A stretch of DNA of 64,000 bases from Hungatella hathewayi (GTDB lineage: Bacteria > Bacillota > Clostridia > Lachnospirales > Lachnospiraceae), in contig CP102274.1 in the NCBI GenBank assembly GCA_025149285.1, forward strand, positions 3,932,001-3,996,000, written 5' to 3'. The position numbers and the translations under genes were made by a program. Within the stretch, counting starts at the first letter, position 1. Every line of letters begins with the position of its first letter. This document shows positions 55,263 through 63,252 of this stretch, piece after piece. Under the pieces are notes generated by a model. It worked only from the letters and a program-made list of their open reading frames with translations, ran no database searches and had not been told where the DNA came from.

Positions 55263-55983
55263 AACGACTTTTAATCTTATGTTGGGATCTTACTATTTTC
55301 ATAGAATCCTCATCACGGTTTTGTAAAGTATTCTGTAAACCTCCACTTTCCCTAACTGGAAATAAGTCATTTTCCAAGCAAAAAGCAGCATATCTTCCGA
55401 ATCCCTGCATGTATTTTAATTCATTTGTATCTGTTTCCTTTAAATTATCCCATATAACCAGGCTCGCCTCCTTTGTTATCTCCACGATCTGATAACCCTC
55501 TTCCAAGAGCTGGAACAACTTTTGATTTGTCATACATTCTTCTTCGGAAAAGGTTTCCGTTTTATAACTAAAAGGATCAATGAATTCCATTTCGCCTTCG
55601 TCACACTTAATACATGCCAGATAAGCCGGATTCCCTTCATGGTCCTGTTTCATAAGAATATAATAGAGTTCATACACATCACAGACACTGTCTTCCCTGC
55701 GTTTTTCTATTGCCATATTCAATCTCTTCACGGATATCACAGGCCATTGTTCCAGCGCTTCTATTACTTCCTTCATCGGTCTTCTATCTATGTAGTAGCT
55801 TATATCTCCAAGGTGTTCTTTCCAATATTCAACCAATTCACAGCGTTTTTCTGTTTCTTTGATCTGCTGGTATATTCTACGGACTACATCCGCCTCAGAC
55901 TCCCCTGCATGTCGGATACGCCGCCATTCCATTTCGCTTATGGACTTCACAGCCCCGCATAGATCCCAAGCTAAAGACTTCAA
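55261..55983 (-). CDS. hypothetical protein, 240 aa
   Basis: ATG 55983 overlaps the preceding gene's TGA (ATGA-type coupling). Soluble, mixed structure (RIYQQIKETEKRCELVEYWK; DVYELYYILMKQDHEGNPAY), with a C-terminus ending in basic residues. No motif recognised; unusual abundance of Tyr and Cys. Confidence 0.65.
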   Translation of the reverse strand: MKSLAWDLCGAVKSISEMEWRRIRHAGESEADVVRRIYQQIKETEKRCELVEYWKEHLGDISYYIDRRPMKEVIEALEQWPVISVKRLNMAIEKRREDSVCDVYELYYILMKQDHEGNPAYLACIKCDEGEMEFIDPFSYKTETFSEEECMTNQKLFQLLEEGYQIVEITKEASLVIWDNLKETDTNELKYMQGFGRYAAFCLENDLFPVRESGGLQNTLQNRDEDSMKIVRSQHKIKSR

Positions 55984-56258
55984 TGATCAAGTACCATACC
56001 ATGTTTCAGGTTATCAAATTCAGCCAAACCGTTTAATGCATCGTAAATTAAATCTATTGTCTCCCTGTCTGCTGCTTCTTTACTTTTATCCAGCAGAAAA
56101 ATAAGAAGTTCTGTCCTTGTATCCGCAAGTTTCAATGAATCCAACACATCGCCTCCAGGCACATAGGTAAAATCCAAGAAAGCTTTTTCAACAGGAACTT
56201 TTTCAAATAACTCTGTTACCTTTTTCTTTAGCTGTTCAAAATCCTCCTGCTCATATTG
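55980..56258 (-). CDS. hypothetical protein, 92 aa
   Basis: GTG 56258 follows AAAGGGGATATATTT, so I start here and not at an ATG further upstream that lies in the hairpin region. The product begins MQYEQEDFEQLKKKVTELFE and is helical and acidic. It is the first gene downstream of the origin-like region on the relaxase-side transcript. Confidence 0.65.
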   Translation of the reverse strand, partial: QYEQEDFEQLKKKVTELFEKVPVEKAFLDFTYVPGGDVLDSLKLADTRTELLIFLLDKSKEAADRETIDLIYDALNGLAEFDNLKHGMVLDH

Positions 56259-56290
56259 CACAAATATATCCCCTTTCCTGTGAGGCCGGT

Positions 56291-56370
56291 CCGGACTGGC
56301 TCCGCCAGTCCTCTGCAAGATACGGATTTTGCCGTACAAAATCCATTCTTGTTAGGGGAGTCCCCCTAAT
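56291..56370. other. cluster of three GC-rich hairpins (candidate oriT)
   Basis: GGACTGG/CCAGTCC (56293-56299, 56305-56311), TACGG/CCGTA (56321-56325, 56332-56336) and TTAGGGG/CCCCCTAA (56352-56358, 56362-56369) follow one another within 80 nt. They lie in non-coding DNA upstream of the mob genes. This is the look of an oriT with recognition hairpins beside a nic site. Which strand is nicked cannot be read here. Confidence 0.45.
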
Positions 56371-56393
56371 ACCCCCGTATCAGCCTCAAAATG

Positions 56394-56660
56394 CTGATAT
56401 CACTCACACATTTCTGCTGTCATCTTCGCTCAAAATGAGCTGATATCTGATAGCAGAAAAGGGAAACTGACAGCAGTTTCCCCACAACTCGCATATTAAC
56501 CTGCTATCAGCTTCGATTATCTGACAGCAGGCAATATGAAATCTGATATCACCAAAACCTTTTAGATATCAATGTTTTGAAGTTCCTGCTATCAGTTACG
56601 GATAACTGATAGCGGGATTTTTATTCCATACATGATACCAGATTCCTGTTCCTGATAGCA
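56394..56660. repeat. array of CTGATAGCAG-type repeats (iteron-like)
   Basis: Copies of CTGATAGCAG and close variants occur at 56394-56402, 56414-56422 (reverse), 56440-56448, 56447-56456, 56467-56476, 56501-56510 (reverse), 56521-56530, 56543-56551, 56586-56595 (reverse), 56606-56614 and 56652-56660. Two form hairpins: GGGAAACT/AGTTTCCC (56461-56482) and a 14-bp stem around 56585-56616. No gene is present. Such arrays usually bind a replication or transfer initiator. Confidence 0.7.
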
Positions 56661-56737
56661 TATTAAATTCTCATGTCTTGAACTCTTTATTGGATTGGGC
56701 TTTATCACCCCCTTTCAATTGTCCACATTTTTAAAAT

Positions 56738-57664
56738 CTATCTCGCTGTATGTTTCATTTTTTTCTCTCTCTGATCCGTTGCCGGCTGTAACGTAAGTCT
56801 ATGTGCATCAAACTGGAATACCATATCCGATACATGCAGGGGGATCAGTCCGTATAGTTTATCTTCCTTACTCTTCATCTTTACTACCTCCTGCAATTTC
56901 TCCAGATTATACTCATTTTTAGAACACACTAAAATACGGTCGTTTAAAATTGGTATTACAAACAAATCCCCGCCAAGCCGCTGTGCAACTTGAGACAAAA
57001 CAACCGGATAAAACATCATCCCGATCCCATTTTCTCCTGTTATACTATAAATCCCATATGTGTCTGGCAGAAGCTGCTCATAGCTTCCCAATACTCTTTT
57101 GAAGGCGTCCTTACTTGCATCCAATACTGTCTGTAAACGCTCGCCCACATCAAAATATTTGGCTTTGTCAAATAATTCCTGTGCTGTAAATCCCCACTGT
57201 TCTAAATGTTTGTTGCAGACTGGCCTTATATAATCGTTAGGCCAAACCTCACCGTCTTCCTTGCTGACCTCGTATACTTCGTCGAAAAACTTAAAATACA
57301 CAGCGATATCCCCCACTGTGACATAAGGTGTCTCATTCTCTTCCAGTTTTTTTGCTGACTTCTCCAGATTAGCTGCCCAAATAGTAACGTTGTCCAACTG
57401 TTCGATCTTTTTGATCAGTCGTACCCGGTCAAAATAGTCGCAGATTCTATCTACCTGATTCGGCATTGTATATCTACAATACTGGTTATACAGGTGCCAT
57501 AGCGATAGTGACTGGCTGCACATGGATTCGGTTTCCCTCGAAATTTCAACAGCTATCTCCTCATTGGCTGTCCCTTCGCCTATTACAACTAACTTTTTGT
57601 TGGTTTCATCTAACTGCCGGCCAAGTTCTAAATATAAATTCTGTTTATAATCCTCATATGTCAT
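56738..57664 (-). CDS. DUF5688-like paralog 1, 308 aa
   Basis: Shares with its neighbours the sequence order of this family: an N-terminal helical segment, a middle YVTVGDIAVYFKFFDE and a C-terminal GENGIGMMFYPVVLSQVAQR then LGGDLFVIPILNDRILVCSK. The GxGxxxYPxxxxxxAxxLGGDxxxxP pattern marks DUF5688. No catalytic motif or membrane segment. Its start overlaps the stop of paralog 2 (ATGA coupling). It is the copy nearest the repeat-rich region. Confidence 0.8.
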   Translation of the reverse strand: MTYEDYKQNLYLELGRQLDETNKKLVVIGEGTANEEIAVEISRETESMCSQSLSLWHLYNQYCRYTMPNQVDRICDYFDRVRLIKKIEQLDNVTIWAANLEKSAKKLEENETPYVTVGDIAVYFKFFDEVYEVSKEDGEVWPNDYIRPVCNKHLEQWGFTAQELFDKAKYFDVGERLQTVLDASKDAFKRVLGSYEQLLPDTYGIYSITGENGIGMMFYPVVLSQVAQRLGGDLFVIPILNDRILVCSKNEYNLEKLQEVVKMKSKEDKLYGLIPLHVSDMVFQFDAHRLTLQPATDQREKKMKHTAR

Positions 57665-58596
57665 TCACGCATCACCTTTTCCCATTCCCGGATCGTCAGC
57701 AGTTTATTATCTGATGGGGAATAATGAAAACCATGACTTGAAACAGCATAACCGGACAGACTGCGGCGTACCTGATGATTCCCGTTCCTGTGGATTTCTT
57801 CAATGGAAAATCCCGGTGTCAGCGCTGCCATCGTATCAGGCAGGATGTAGGCTTCTCTTTCGGTATATGGAAGGATATAAAAGCTGTCGTGCATCAGTTG
57901 CTGCAGCTCACGGAGGACATCCCAATATAATATGGTTGCAGCTCCTCCCGGTCCGGTAACAGTATATCCAAGGGTATCCTCCGCCTCCCCGTCATTCAGG
58001 ACACAAGGGATTCCATCCAGCATGTTTTCAATCATATTGTGTAAAGGATAGATTCTGCTCTCCATGGAAACGAGGGAGTGTTCCCGCACAAAACTGTGAA
58101 GTTCTCCTTTTCTCATATTCCAATTTTTCAAATGTCTGTTTGTCACCTCGGCCTGATAATAACGGCCATCTCCCAGCGGTGCGTAAAACATATAGTAAAA
58201 CACCACATTCCCCATAACAAGGTAAGGCATATCATTATTTTTCAGTGCATCGAGGTCAAGTCTGTGGTTGGCAGCGTATATCGCCACATTTTCCGGCTGT
58301 TCCAACTGACTTACTGCTATCTTCAAATCCGCCGTCTGTGAATCGGAAAAAACCTCAATTGCCCGGTCCACCAATTCCTCTTCCCACATGTTTAGCATCT
58401 CCATTCTCAGAAATGCTTCCCTCATGGAAATGACAGGACAATATCTCTCCTTCTTTTCAAATAACATTGTGATCCCCTCGGTTGGAAGCCCTTTTGCCAC
58501 AATCTTCACGTCCCCCTGGATATGGGAATCTTCCAAAGCCGCCTGAACGCATTGCTGATAAGCACCACAAAATTGTTTATATAATTTAAGATTCAT
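57661..58596 (-). CDS. DUF5688-like paralog 2, 311 aa
   Basis: More diverged than the other copies. The middle has MPYLVMGNVVFYYMFYAPLG and the C-terminal block has GPGGAATILYWDVLRELQQL then SFYILPYTEREAYILP, with LGGD replaced by MHDS. Start ATG 58596 lies just after a terminator-like hairpin. The protein is coupled to paralog 1. Soluble; no known activity. Confidence 0.75.
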   Translation of the reverse strand: MNLKLYKQFCGAYQQCVQAALEDSHIQGDVKIVAKGLPTEGITMLFEKKERYCPVISMREAFLRMEMLNMWEEELVDRAIEVFSDSQTADLKIAVSQLEQPENVAIYAANHRLDLDALKNNDMPYLVMGNVVFYYMFYAPLGDGRYYQAEVTNRHLKNWNMRKGELHSFVREHSLVSMESRIYPLHNMIENMLDGIPCVLNDGEAEDTLGYTVTGPGGAATILYWDVLRELQQLMHDSFYILPYTEREAYILPDTMAALTPGFSIEEIHRNGNHQVRRSLSGYAVSSHGFHYSPSDNKLLTIREWEKVMRE

Positions 58597-58626
58597 ATTC
58601 TTACTCTCCTTTATAATTAATAAAAA

Positions 58627-58664
58627 AAGCAGGTACTTTTCCGAATCACTCTGAAAAGTTACCT
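58627..58664 (-). terminator. strong terminator overlapping the end of paralog 3
   Basis: On the minus strand GCAGGTAACTTTTC pairs with GAAAAGTACCTGC (one bulge) around AGAGTGATTCG and is followed by seven T. The stem begins within the final bases of the paralog 3 gene. Confidence 0.85.
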
Positions 58665-59600
58665 GCCCTGTCTTTTATTCATTTGAGGTTTTGGTTTCTG
58701 CCTCACCCTTTGACTCGTCTTTTGGATTTCATCCATTTTCTGGCTATAAGTATAAATAAAATCGGATAAATCCTTATCTCTCTGCTGATAACCGTTTTTC
58801 TTACTATCATAGAGGGTTTCCTGAATCCATTTTTTCCCTTCCCTATTTTCTTTTGGTAACGCCAAACATTGATTAATACTATTAGGAAACAGTATCAGAT
58901 CTCCTCCTAACTTATCCGCCAATTCGTGTACTTTGTCCTTATACAGCATAGCAGACTCACCCCAATAAAAGCTCTCCGTTGTCATGATAAAAATATTTCT
59001 TCTATCTGGTTCTGTTTCAAATGGATCCATTTGAATGGCTCTTTGGTTTTCTGGGTTTTCTAATGACCTTTGATACAGAGCATTAAAATCCATGCCAAAC
59101 TCACTCAACAGGTCAGCCGTCACTTTCAGATTAAGACGCATATCCTCAAGCAGACTATCCGATGAATGATAAATAACCCTCAATACAATCGCAATTTCGC
59201 CAGCCCCATATAATTCATGTGGCGTCTCCTCTAACAGCGCTTGATTCCGTTTTGCATTCACTAATGTCGGGACCACCATATCAGGTGATATTATCCCCAT
59301 ATCCCGAAATGCTGTTTCGGTAACTCTATCACGAAGAAAACGCCCAATGGAATCACTTGCCACCTTCCACATGGGTTCCCCCAATTCTGTATAGCGGTTG
59401 AACGCCACAGAAAGAAGCATCCCGGTTTCTGATATTTGTGGACATCCTCTCATGATAAGCATACAGCCATCTGATATATGGGACGGTAAAACTGCCTCCC
59501 ACTTTAACCCCAGCTTTTTCAAAATGCTATTTACTTCATGAGTGAAGGATACATAAAAGTCCAACCTCTGTTTTAATATTGCTGCATATCTACTTGCCAA
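58659..59600 (-). CDS. DUF5688-like paralog 3, about 305-313 aa
   Basis: Close relative of paralog 4 along its whole length (FTHEVNSILKKLGLKW against FTHEISYNLKMLGVTW; DMGIISPDMVVPTLVN against DMGVFAPDMVIPTFAN). The C-terminal block is SAMLYKDKVHELADKLGGDL. The gene overlaps the end of paralog 4 by 28 nt. Start is unclear: TTG 59600 has no ribosome site, and a TTG 12 codons later aligns with the paralog 4 start. A strong terminator follows. Confidence 0.78.
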   Translation of the reverse strand: MASRYAAILKQRLDFYVSFTHEVNSILKKLGLKWEAVLPSHISDGCMLIMRGCPQISETGMLLSVAFNRYTELGEPMWKVASDSIGRFLRDRVTETAFRDMGIISPDMVVPTLVNAKRNQALLEETPHELYGAGEIAIVLRVIYHSSDSLLEDMRLNLKVTADLLSEFGMDFNALYQRSLENPENQRAIQMDPFETEPDRRNIFIMTTESFYWGESAMLYKDKVHELADKLGGDLILFPNSINQCLALPKENREGKKWIQETLYDSKKNGYQQRDKDLSDFIYTYSQKMDEIQKTSQRVRQKPKPQMNKRQGR

Positions 59601-60505
59601 ATGATAGCCCCATATCTGCCTCGTTTTTTTGTTTCTTTCGGTACATCGGAGATCATGCGAAACTGTTCTGTCCTGCAGTTATAATGATATAAGTTTTCGG
59701 ACAGTGGCATCGTCCCATTGCTTTCACGCAATACATTCGCTATGTACCGGACACCGCTGCTATCCAGAAGAGGCATGGCGATGAATTGGTCAATACTCAT
59801 AGGGACCAGCAAGATATCCTCACCGAGACTGTCCGCTAGTTCACGCATTTTTTCTTTATACAATATGGAAGCTGCCCCCAAATACTGCCCCGTGTTTGTT
59901 ATTACGTAAAAGAGTGGCAAATTCTTTGCTGCCCCCTCATAAGATGCCATTTCATCTAACATTTTATATAATTCCACCATCTGGACGGACTCAATATTTC
60001 TGGGATTATCCAATGATCTCTGATATAGTTCATCAAAACTCAGCTCCCACTCCTCCAATATGTCATCCGTAACAGTCATATTTAGGTTGATTCCCCCAAG
60101 CGATTGATATGCAACCTGCAGGACGACTGCAAGGTCCTCAAACCTTATATGCGGAATCTGTTCTAACCGTTCCGCATTTTCTTTTACATTCGCAAATGTG
60201 GGGATCACCATATCTGGGGCGAAAACTCCCATATCCTCCAATGCACTTCTGGTTATTTTATCGTCAAAATATTCCTGCGTTGCCTCACGCGCGGCAACAC
60301 CCCACAGTGTCCCTTGTAAAAACCTTTGATAATACTCATATATAGAAATAGGTGGCAGGTCGGCATAACCACCGCCACGGATAACCGCCATAGCGCCCTC
60401 TTTTCCCTCCCCAATTACAGGACTTGCCCGCCATGTAACTCCCAGCATTTTCAGATTATAGCTGATTTCATGAGTAAAATACTTGATAAATTCTTCATAA
60501 TCCAT
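59573..60505 (-). CDS. DUF5688-like paralog 4, 310 aa
   Basis: Starts MDYEEFIKYFTHEISYNLKM at ATG 60505, overlapping the end of the preceding gene. The middle RFEDLAVVLQVAYQSLGGIN and the C-terminal SILYKEKMRELADSLGEDIL, VPMSIDQFIAMP carry the family pattern. With paralog 3 it forms a recent tandem duplicate. No catalytic residues obvious. Confidence 0.8.
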   Translation of the reverse strand: MDYEEFIKYFTHEISYNLKMLGVTWRASPVIGEGKEGAMAVIRGGGYADLPPISIYEYYQRFLQGTLWGVAAREATQEYFDDKITRSALEDMGVFAPDMVIPTFANVKENAERLEQIPHIRFEDLAVVLQVAYQSLGGINLNMTVTDDILEEWELSFDELYQRSLDNPRNIESVQMVELYKMLDEMASYEGAAKNLPLFYVITNTGQYLGAASILYKEKMRELADSLGEDILLVPMSIDQFIAMPLLDSSGVRYIANVLRESNGTMPLSENLYHYNCRTEQFRMISDVPKETKKRGRYGAIIWQVDMQQY

Positions 60506-60815
60506 CTGTCTGCCTCCTTATGGTAGTGATCTCACCTTCCCTGTTTCTTACTGGCCGCTTTTTTTTATACTCACTGGTTCCCTGGACTAAAGACAGCATA
60601 TCTCCTATATCCTTAAACCTGTTTAATTTTCCATTGTCATACATATAAACATGTTTAGACAGTGATAACCGTGTCGCTGTGTGCTCAATGCTTTTCCGCA
60701 TTTTTGTCTGTACCCATGTTTCCTGTACAAGCCCTGCCGGAAATAGGGCTGCTTTCCGTCCCGAATATGGCGCGTTTATAATCTGATCGAATACTTTCCA
60801 ATCTGTCGGTTCCAT
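60495..60815 (-). CDS. hypothetical basic protein within the DUF5688 array, 106 aa
   Basis: ATG 60815 follows GGGGGCTGTTG. The product is basic (QTKMRKSIEHTATRLSLSKH; YKKKRPVRNREGEITTIRRQ) with no membrane segment. It lies between paralogs 5 and 4 and overlaps the latter. It could be a small DNA-binding protein, but I see no motif. Confidence 0.6.
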   Translation of the reverse strand: MEPTDWKVFDQIINAPYSGRKAALFPAGLVQETWVQTKMRKSIEHTATRLSLSKHVYMYDNGKLNRFKDIGDMLSLVQGTSEYKKKRPVRNREGEITTIRRQTDGL

Positions 60816-60825
60816 CAACAGCCCC

Positions 60826-61770
60826 CTACCTTGTTCTATATTTTTCTATTTTAGAGTCGATAGCAGGAACCAGACTTTTTTTCACCGCATCATACTTAAA
60901 AACATGTCCAGAGATAACATGACGCCCATCTCCAATCGCTTCCTTTGTCTCATTCTGAAATTGCAGTTCCTCCTGCACATCTGATAAATCCTTCACATCA
61001 AATGTCTGTATATAAGCAGTGAAGCCATCGTCAGGAACGATCACCATATCGCCTCCCAGCTTTTTAATTACTTCCTCCATTACTTTAGGATAGAAAACAG
61101 CGCCAAAGCCATTCACCCCGTAGACCTGATATACCTGCCTTGCCTCCTCCCGTACATCCTCTACTGAACTAAATATGATGGACTGGTTATTTTCCAATGA
61201 TTTTTTTACATTATCATACACATTTATAATTTGTGTACCAATTTCCTCTACCTCCTTATATCTGACCTTTTCAAATAGTTCTTCAACATTTATACCCCAC
61301 TGTATCAAGTGGTCTTCTTTAACATCTTTGCAATAGGATCTATTTTCCGTTTCATAAATGAACTGAAATGTGATTGCCATATCCCGATAGGGCATGTACG
61401 TGATGTGATTCTTTTCTAGTTTTTCCCAATACTTAGACAGGTTCATGGGGAAAATCAGGACATTATCAATCTGCTCCAACTGTTCGCAGGCAATTCGCTC
61501 TGCATTATCATGCATCCCCAATATATACCGGGCGGCTTCATCAATCTCATAAGCAGCAATTGTATAACAATTTATATATACCAGTTCCATTGACATGCTG
61601 GGGCATATCGAAGCTCCATCACCTTTTATCATAAAAGATTCAAAGGGGGTTCCTTCTGCTATAAATTCCATTTCCTCCCCCTTTCCTCTCTGTTTTAACT
61701 GATCTTTAAATTCTTCTATAAAATCCTCCCGGACTTCATCGTATGCCTGATCTTCATCATAATCTCGCAT
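60826..61770 (-). CDS. DUF5688-like paralog 5, 314 aa
   Basis: ATG 61770 (MRDYDEDQAYDEVREDFIEE) is preceded by AGAGGAG at 7-nt spacing; an upstream in-frame ATG would include that site. The family blocks are YMPYRDMAITFQFIYE and GVNGFGAVFYPKVMEEVIKK, LGGDMVIVPDDGFTAYIQ. The C-terminal tail HVFKYDAVKKSLVP matches the usual family ending (xVYxYDxxxxxL). Confidence 0.82.
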   Translation of the reverse strand: MRDYDEDQAYDEVREDFIEEFKDQLKQRGKGEEMEFIAEGTPFESFMIKGDGASICPSMSMELVYINCYTIAAYEIDEAARYILGMHDNAERIACEQLEQIDNVLIFPMNLSKYWEKLEKNHITYMPYRDMAITFQFIYETENRSYCKDVKEDHLIQWGINVEELFEKVRYKEVEEIGTQIINVYDNVKKSLENNQSIIFSSVEDVREEARQVYQVYGVNGFGAVFYPKVMEEVIKKLGGDMVIVPDDGFTAYIQTFDVKDLSDVQEELQFQNETKEAIGDGRHVISGHVFKYDAVKKSLVPAIDSKIEKYRTR

Positions 61771-61816
61771 CTTTGCTCTCCTCTCTGCCATATGCAGTTA
61801 TCATTCCTGCCAAATT

Positions 61817-62202
61817 TTAACCCCTTCTTACCACACTGCATTTTCGCGGCTGTGGGACCACCACTAAGGACTTACACTTTTGCTTATAATGCAGGACGGC
61901 CCCTGACAAAGCATGGTTTTCAAAATCCTTGAAATGTTTCTGCCTTTCAAGACCCATTTTAATATCTACAAGTGTATATTGATCTGCGGCATAAATGCGC
62001 GTCTGACCGTTTGTTGTTGGCAGAAGATACAGATCTGTATTTACCCCTTCCGCAAATTCATCCAACGTGTTATTATAAAGCATACCAGCGGCACCTCCCG
62101 GTAAACCGTCCAGCACCAGATTTAATGCCCCAATGTCCTGCTCCGTTCCATCAAGTCGATCAACTGATAGATAAGTTCTTCTTTATAATTAAACCAATCC
62201 AT
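61817..62202 (-). pseudogene. DUF5688-like paralog 6, internally deleted and frameshifted
   Basis: An N-terminal stub MDWFNYKEELIYQLIDL begins at ATG 62202 in one frame. After about 62150 the coding continues in another frame with TEQDIGALNLVLDGLPGGAA and GMLYNNTLDEFAEGVNTDLY LLPTTNG, the C-terminal third of the family. The intervening ~190 residues are missing. It is a deletion derivative of the same gene type. Confidence 0.7.
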
Positions 62203-62214
62203 ATTTCTTCTTTT

Positions 62215-63228
62215 CTACTGGATTTTTCCAATTGCCTGTTTCCGCACCACATTCCTGCTTCTATCCAAATATTGAACAGTTGCTTTTTTTCTCTCTGTAA
62301 CGAGAAATTCATTCCAATCTTTTCCGTGTGGTGGAAATCGGACTTTGACCCGATAACCCATTTCCCTATATTTTTTACGGCATGCTGCCGCTGCTTTTCT
62401 ACCGGCTTTATCGTTGTCAAAATACAGGCTAACCAGCTTGATCTGGGGATTTTCTAACAAAAACCGGTCTAATGCTCCATCCCAGGTTGTCCCCAATGCC
62501 AGTTTATTTGACTGCCCGTCTCGTTTATAATCCATGTAGGACATTAAATCAATAGCCGCCTCAAATACCTTGACTTCTTTGTTTCTCCTATTTCGAACAT
62601 TAAATCCATAGGTTTTGTCGTTATTGTCCACATCCCCTTTAAATGGCTTTCCATAATTGTCAACCGTTCCTCTCATGCTGGCAAAACGGGCTGTTCCGAA
62701 TGAATCTCGACCAATAAAAACCACGTTATGGTATCTACGCGTTTCATAGATCAGTTTCTTTTTTACAAACCAGTCCACCACCGCTTTGCTCAAGCAACGT
62801 GTTTTCAACAGATAAGCATATAAACGCCGGTAATTATCATTCGCCTCTGGGAGCACAAATTCCCCCTTTTCCTCTGGTTCCGTCTCCTGTTCTGCTTTTC
62901 TGCATTCGTGTCTTTTTCTATATGTATCACTTTCAAACTCTTTATCCTCATATCTATAACCGGCTTCATTTAGTAGATAAATGACAGATCCGCGGAAGTC
63001 CATCCCGCAAAACTGTTTCAAAAATTCGATAGTATCACCATTATGGCCTTCCATACTCTGGGGGATAGAATAACGCAGCCAAGTCCTCCGGTTTTTTATC
63101 CTAACGGAATCATGTTCCTTTAGCGTATAGTAACTGCCAACTCTTTTTGTAGTGAACCCCTGACGTTCAGCAATGGATACCAGGTCCACGCTCCTCGCAA
63201 TATCCAACTCTTCATCCGAAAATTTTAT
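62215..63228 (-). CDS. TOPRIM/DUF3991-type primase-like protein, 337 aa, apparent ATA start
   Basis: The zinc-free N-terminal CHC2-like domain (WLRYSIPQSMEGHNGDTIEF) is followed by DUF3991 (YETRRYHNVVFIGRDSFGTA; FASMRG) and the TOPRIM motifs E in KVFEAAIDLMSY (~224) and DND in LYFDNDKAGRKAA (~269). It likely primes or supports element replication. The expected start KFSDEELDIARSVDL is headed by ATA 63228, with GGAGGTGG 5 nt before; no ATG, GTG or TTG lies between the previous stop and TTG 63207. Confidence 0.8.
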   Translation of the reverse strand: MKFSDEELDIARSVDLVSIAERQGFTTKRVGSYYTLKEHDSVRIKNRRTWLRYSIPQSMEGHNGDTIEFLKQFCGMDFRGSVIYLLNEAGYRYEDKEFESDTYRKRHECRKAEQETEPEEKGEFVLPEANDNYRRLYAYLLKTRCLSKAVVDWFVKKKLIYETRRYHNVVFIGRDSFGTARFASMRGTVDNYGKPFKGDVDNNDKTYGFNVRNRRNKEVKVFEAAIDLMSYMDYKRDGQSNKLALGTTWDGALDRFLLENPQIKLVSLYFDNDKAGRKAAAACRKKYREMGYRVKVRFPPHGKDWNEFLVTERKKATVQYLDRSRNVVRKQAIGKIQ

Positions 63229-63252
63229 ATCGCCACCTCCTGGATCAGAATC

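Noticed and set aside
56394..56660. Possible CRISPR array
   Set aside because: Motifs are 9-10 nt, occur in both orientations, overlap each other and have irregular spacing; no cas genes are near.
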